Position numbers and translations under genes: made by a program
Shown here: positions 61,575 through 64,000 of the stretch, one piece after another
Position numbering within the stretch: position 1 is the stretch's first letter
Layout of the letters: each line of letters begins with the position of its first letter
Notes under the pieces: generated by a model
What the model was told of the DNA's origin: nothing
The model's input: the letters and a program-made list of their open reading frames with translations, nothing else
Database searches by the model: none
Assembly (NCBI GenBank): GCA_041277045.1
Contig: JBGFSY010000001.1
Coordinates: 868,001-932,000 of the forward strand
From: Reddybacter sp041277045
GTDB lineage: Bacteria; Pseudomonadota; Gammaproteobacteria; Pseudomonadales; Porticoccaceae
DNA length: 64,000 bases
Direction of reading: 5' to 3'

Positions 61575-61885
61575 TGTTGGCTACGTTTTGGCTCGCTGCA
61601 AATGGGGGTTCGGTAGAACCGATGGTCTGAATTTGGCAAGCAGTAAGCCAATCCGAGCGCTATTGTCGCTGATGACAAAAAAATTACAATACTGGGAAGC
61701 CTTCTAATGTTGAAAGGCTTGACTGGGGGCTTACCCGTTTTCAGAAAAGGCATTGCGTTGCTGTGACAAGTAAGCTGGAGCAGGGTTCCCTTCAGGTTTT
61801 CGTATCCCACAGCGGGCTTATCCCCAGCTTAAGCGTGCTTATGTAAAAGACTTCACGGGGTTATGATTAAAGCCCGCCGCCAAAC
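61575..61885 (+). promoter_or_regulatory. Gap upstream of the small exported protein; one candidate promoter
   Basis: The 311-base gap separates the divergent protease and small-protein genes. A -35-like TTGTCG (61663-61668) and -10 TACAAT (61685-61690) with 16 bases between them could drive the plus-strand gene with a leader of about 190 bases. A short frame at 61707 (19 codons) has a plausible GGGAAG site but no known relative. Confidence 0.3.
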
Positions 61886-62218
61886 ATGTCGAGAAAAATC
61901 ATGTTGATAAAAGCGCTACATCTGTTTTCCCCCGTATTGCTCGTGGTTCTACTGCTGGGTGCTACGTCGGGCTTTGCCGGCGATCCGAGAGTTCGGCTGC
62001 TTGAGGATAGTCTTTCCTCTATAAATACCGGTAGCGAGCTGGAGAGTTACACTTTTTCCACCCGCAAAGGCGAGGTGAAAAGTGCCATTCAGTGCCTCGG
62101 TGGGTATAAGTTTGCAGTGGTTTCTTCCGTGGGCCACAAGGCGGCCCCTCAGCCTGCGGTGAGTATTATTCAGGTATATGAAGATCTTAAGGGCCGCGTT
62201 GTTCCTGCAAGATGTTAG
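61886..62218 (+). CDS. Small exported protein of unknown function
   Basis: This 110-residue protein starts with a signal peptide (LFSPVLLVVLLLGATSGFAG, likely cleaved after FAG or nearby) and a short mature part of about 78 residues with two cysteines (IQCLGG and the final RC) that could form a disulfide. Met6 at 61901 is an alternative start. I see no family motif. It stands alone on the plus strand between the protease and acyl-CoA dehydrogenase genes. Confidence 0.6.
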   Translation: MSRKIMLIKALHLFSPVLLVVLLLGATSGFAGDPRVRLLEDSLSSINTGSELESYTFSTRKGEVKSAIQCLGGYKFAVVSSVGHKAAPQPAVSIIQVYEDLKGRVVPARC

Positions 62219-62255
62219 CCGCTGCAAAACATTGGCACGTTTACAGCGGCCGTGC

Positions 62256-63422
62256 TTAGTAGGACTTCGCCAGACCGAGCACTTTCTCTGCAATAAAGCA
62301 CAAGATTAATTGTGGGCTAATGGGTGCCAGGCGGTGGATCATGCACTCGCGCAAATAGCGTTCAACGTGATACTCCTTAGCATAGCCCATGCCGCCGTGG
62401 GTCATCACTGCCTGTTGGCAGGCTTTAAAGGTGGCCTCGGCGGCAAAGTATTTGGCGGCATTGGCGTAGGCGCCGGCATCTTCGCCATTGTCATAGGCTG
62501 CAGCGGCGCGAAAGACCATTAAGTTGGCGGCTTCCAGTTCTATCCAGGATTCAGCCAGGGGGTGCTGCACGCTTTGGTTCTGGCCGATGGGGCGACCGAA
62601 TACCTCGCGCTCACCGGCGTAAGTGACGGCGCGTTTCAGGGCGGCGCGACCGAGGCCGACCAGGCCGGAGGCAATCAGTACGCGCTCGGGATTCAGCCCG
62701 TGTAACAAGTAGCGAAAGCCCTTACCCTCTTCGCCGATGCGATCTTCCACCGGGATTTTAAGACCGTCAATAAATAACTGGTTGGAGTCGACACACTTGC
62801 GGCCCATTTTTTCAATGCGGCGGATTTCACAGGTGCTGCGGTCGAGATCGGTATAAAAAAGCGTCAAGCCATCAATGGGACGTTTGGTTTCTGACTCGGG
62901 CTTGGTGCGGGCGATAAGCATAATCTTGTTGGACACTTGCGCCGTCGAGGTCCAGACCTTCTGGCCGTGCACCACATAGTGGTCGCCCTTCAAAATAGCT
63001 TCGGTTTTGAGGCGGGTGGTGTCGAGGCCGGTATTGGGTTCGGTGACACCGAAGCAGGGGATATCGTCGCGGCGCATCACCGGCGGCAACATGCGCTGTT
63101 TTTGCTCTTCAGTGCCGAACACGGCAATGGGGTTGACGCCAAACAGCGGGATGGCCACCGAAGAAACACCACCATTGGCCGCACCCGACTCGGCGATAGT
63201 CTGCACCATCACCGCCGCTTCACTAATGCCCAGGCCACTACCGCCGACCTCTTCGGGCATACAAATACCCAGCCAGCCATCGTCGGCCAGGGCGCGACAA
63301 AAGTCTTCGGGGAATTCGCCGTCGGTATCGCGATCGAGCCAGTATTGATCATCAAAGGGTTTGCAAAGTTTTTCGATGCTGTCTTTGATTTGTAGTTGCT
63401 GTTCAGAAAAGGAGAAATCCAT
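62256..63422 (-). CDS. Acyl-CoA dehydrogenase family protein
   Basis: The 388-residue protein has the usual start MDFSFSEQQLQIKDSIEKL, the flavin loop GVTEPNTGLDTTRLKTEA, GQKVWTSTAQVSNKIMLIA, and the closing MTHGGMGYAKEYHVERYLREC. In this region the typical start is the Met at 63422; the frame is open for 52 more codons without conserved sequence. Position and size suit a medium/long-chain or branched acyl-CoA dehydrogenase; the chain class is not clear. It may act with the enoyl-CoA hydratase and the other dehydrogenase in fatty-acid breakdown. Confidence 0.92.
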   Translation of the reverse strand: MDFSFSEQQLQIKDSIEKLCKPFDDQYWLDRDTDGEFPEDFCRALADDGWLGICMPEEVGGSGLGISEAAVMVQTIAESGAANGGVSSVAIPLFGVNPIAVFGTEEQKQRMLPPVMRRDDIPCFGVTEPNTGLDTTRLKTEAILKGDHYVVHGQKVWTSTAQVSNKIMLIARTKPESETKRPIDGLTLFYTDLDRSTCEIRRIEKMGRKCVDSNQLFIDGLKIPVEDRIGEEGKGFRYLLHGLNPERVLIASGLVGLGRAALKRAVTYAGEREVFGRPIGQNQSVQHPLAESWIELEAANLMVFRAAAAYDNGEDAGAYANAAKYFAAEATFKACQQAVMTHGGMGYAKEYHVERYLRECMIHRLAPISPQLILCFIAEKVLGLAKSY

Positions 63423-63561
63423 AGCCGGCCCCATTATATTAGTATTTTTTGGGCGCAATTTTTGGCCCGTTTGATGAAGATTGTAAGTGTTGTGAGCGAG
63501 TGATTGAGCGTTGCCCAGTAAAAATAATTTTGCTCCGGGGTCGAAGCCTTTTGATAACTTG

Positions 63562-64000
63562 TTAGACCATATCGCCAAGTAGGGCCTGCACTATGCTCAA
63601 GGCTGAGAGTGGCGCCGTTTCTGTGCGCAGTACCCGGGGGCCAAGGCCGACGGAAATAACACCCTGTTGTTGGGCTTGCTGGATTTCCCCATCGCTAAAG
63701 CCGCCCTCGGGACCAGATAGCAAAACGATAGTCTTTGCCGAGGAACCCTGGTCGAGCAATGTGCTACTCAGGCTTTGTTCGGCTCTGGGGTCGAGTATCA
63801 GCTTTAAGTTTGTATCGAGAGCCGTAGAGGGTGTAGCGATAGCCGCGAGAAATTCACTCAGCGGCTGTGCCGGTTTTATAGTGGGCACATCATTGCGCTG
63901 GCTTTGCTCGCAGGCGCTAATGGCTATTTGCTGCCAGTGGCCGAGCTTTTTCAAGGCTCTTTCGCCCTTGAGCTTCACCTCACAGCGCTCGGTAAAGAGG
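63562..64000 (-). CDS. rsmE: 16S rRNA m3U1498 methyltransferase (5' part outside the window)
   Basis: The frame is open to the right edge, reading LFTERCEVKLKGERA and then KKLGHWQQIAISACEQSQRN, the middle of RsmE. The SPOUT-domain end is complete: LLSGPEGGFSDGEIQQAQ, VGLGPRVLRTETAPLSALSI. The start lies beyond base 64000, so the first hundred or so residues (PUA-like domain) are missing here. It methylates U1498 of 16S rRNA. Confidence 0.93.
   Translation of the reverse strand, partial: LFTERCEVKLKGERALKKLGHWQQIAISACEQSQRNDVPTIKPAQPLSEFLAAIATPSTALDTNLKLILDPRAEQSLSSTLLDQGSSAKTIVLLSGPEGGFSDGEIQQAQQQGVISVGLGPRVLRTETAPLSALSIVQALLGDMV

Noticed and set aside
1..64000. tRNA, rRNA, CRISPR array, complete insertion sequence, integrase or prophage genes
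   Set aside because: I looked in all intergenic stretches and among the genes and saw none. A tRNAscan or IS database search would be needed to exclude fragments.

Overview
The window looks like chromosomal DNA of a free-living, probably aerobic gammaproteobacterium. The core-gene order is close to that of Pseudomonas and its relatives: dsbD-aroQ-accB-accC-prmA-zinc-ribbon gene-dusB-fis-purH, trpE-trpG-trpD-trpC, and coq7 / OsmC-family / Vfr-type CRP. Ubiquinone genes (ubiD, coq7), several acyl-CoA dehydrogenases, an enoyl-CoA hydratase, an Old-Yellow-Enzyme-like reductase and a Rieske oxygenase suggest a marine-type lipid and aromatic heterotroph. A Cellvibrionales/Spongiibacteraceae-like source is my guess from gene content; the family cannot be proven from this stretch.

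Layout. 1-9.6 kb: the end of a P-type ATPase, stress and repair genes (FrnE-like oxidoreductase, MOSC, ogt), a frameshifted prepilin gene, ubiD, a Nudix hydrolase, an aldo/keto reductase, an enoyl-CoA hydratase, yaeQ and a soluble chemoreceptor with a hemerythrin domain. 9.9-13.5 kb: a catabolic cluster (Rieske oxygenase, Cys-rich small protein, SDR, epimerase-like reductase). 13.7-17.9 kb: an orphan PurN-like formyltransferase, an FAH-family hydrolase and a D-2-hydroxyglutarate-dehydrogenase-like flavoprotein divergent from serA. 18-20.4 kb: an accessory patch with a frameshifted NTF2-like gene and an AT-rich PIN-like orphan gene. 20.6-27 kb: a YkgJ-type protein, a lipase-like hydrolase, rpe, and the trp genes with a candidate Trp-codon leader peptide. 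27-31 kb: a degenerate-GGDEF/EAL protein and a DUF2333 protein. 31-43 kb: the conserved dsbD-to-purD block, with a reductase and a DUF1653 gene between purH and purD. 43.3-44.7 kb: a heavily decayed AAA+ ATPase gene. 44.8-48.1 kb: coq7, a LysR regulator, a candidate orphan small RNA, an OsmC-family gene and a Vfr/CRP gene. 48.1-55.6 kb: a PfkB kinase, PBP1b with its probable lipoprotein activator LpoP, an rRNA methyltransferase, hemB and an acyl-CoA dehydrogenase. 55.7-64 kb: ppnN, an unknown membrane-anchored protein, the three-gene set of RimK-like ATP-grasp ligase / inactive transglutaminase-7TM / retropepsin-like protease, a small exported protein, an acyl-CoA dehydrogenase and the 3' part of rsmE.

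The least explained items are the ATP-grasp/transglutaminase/protease set, the PIN-like orphan gene, the roughly 100-nt RNA candidate at 46.66-46.76 kb, and the cytosolic hemerythrin chemoreceptor with an FNR-type site in the adjoining intergenic region. Three genes carry or may carry a single-base indel (prepilin, NTF2-like, and the 57.1-57.9 kb gene), two of them at homopolymers, so sequencing error must be weighed against real decay. I found no tRNA, rRNA, CRISPR array or complete insertion sequence.
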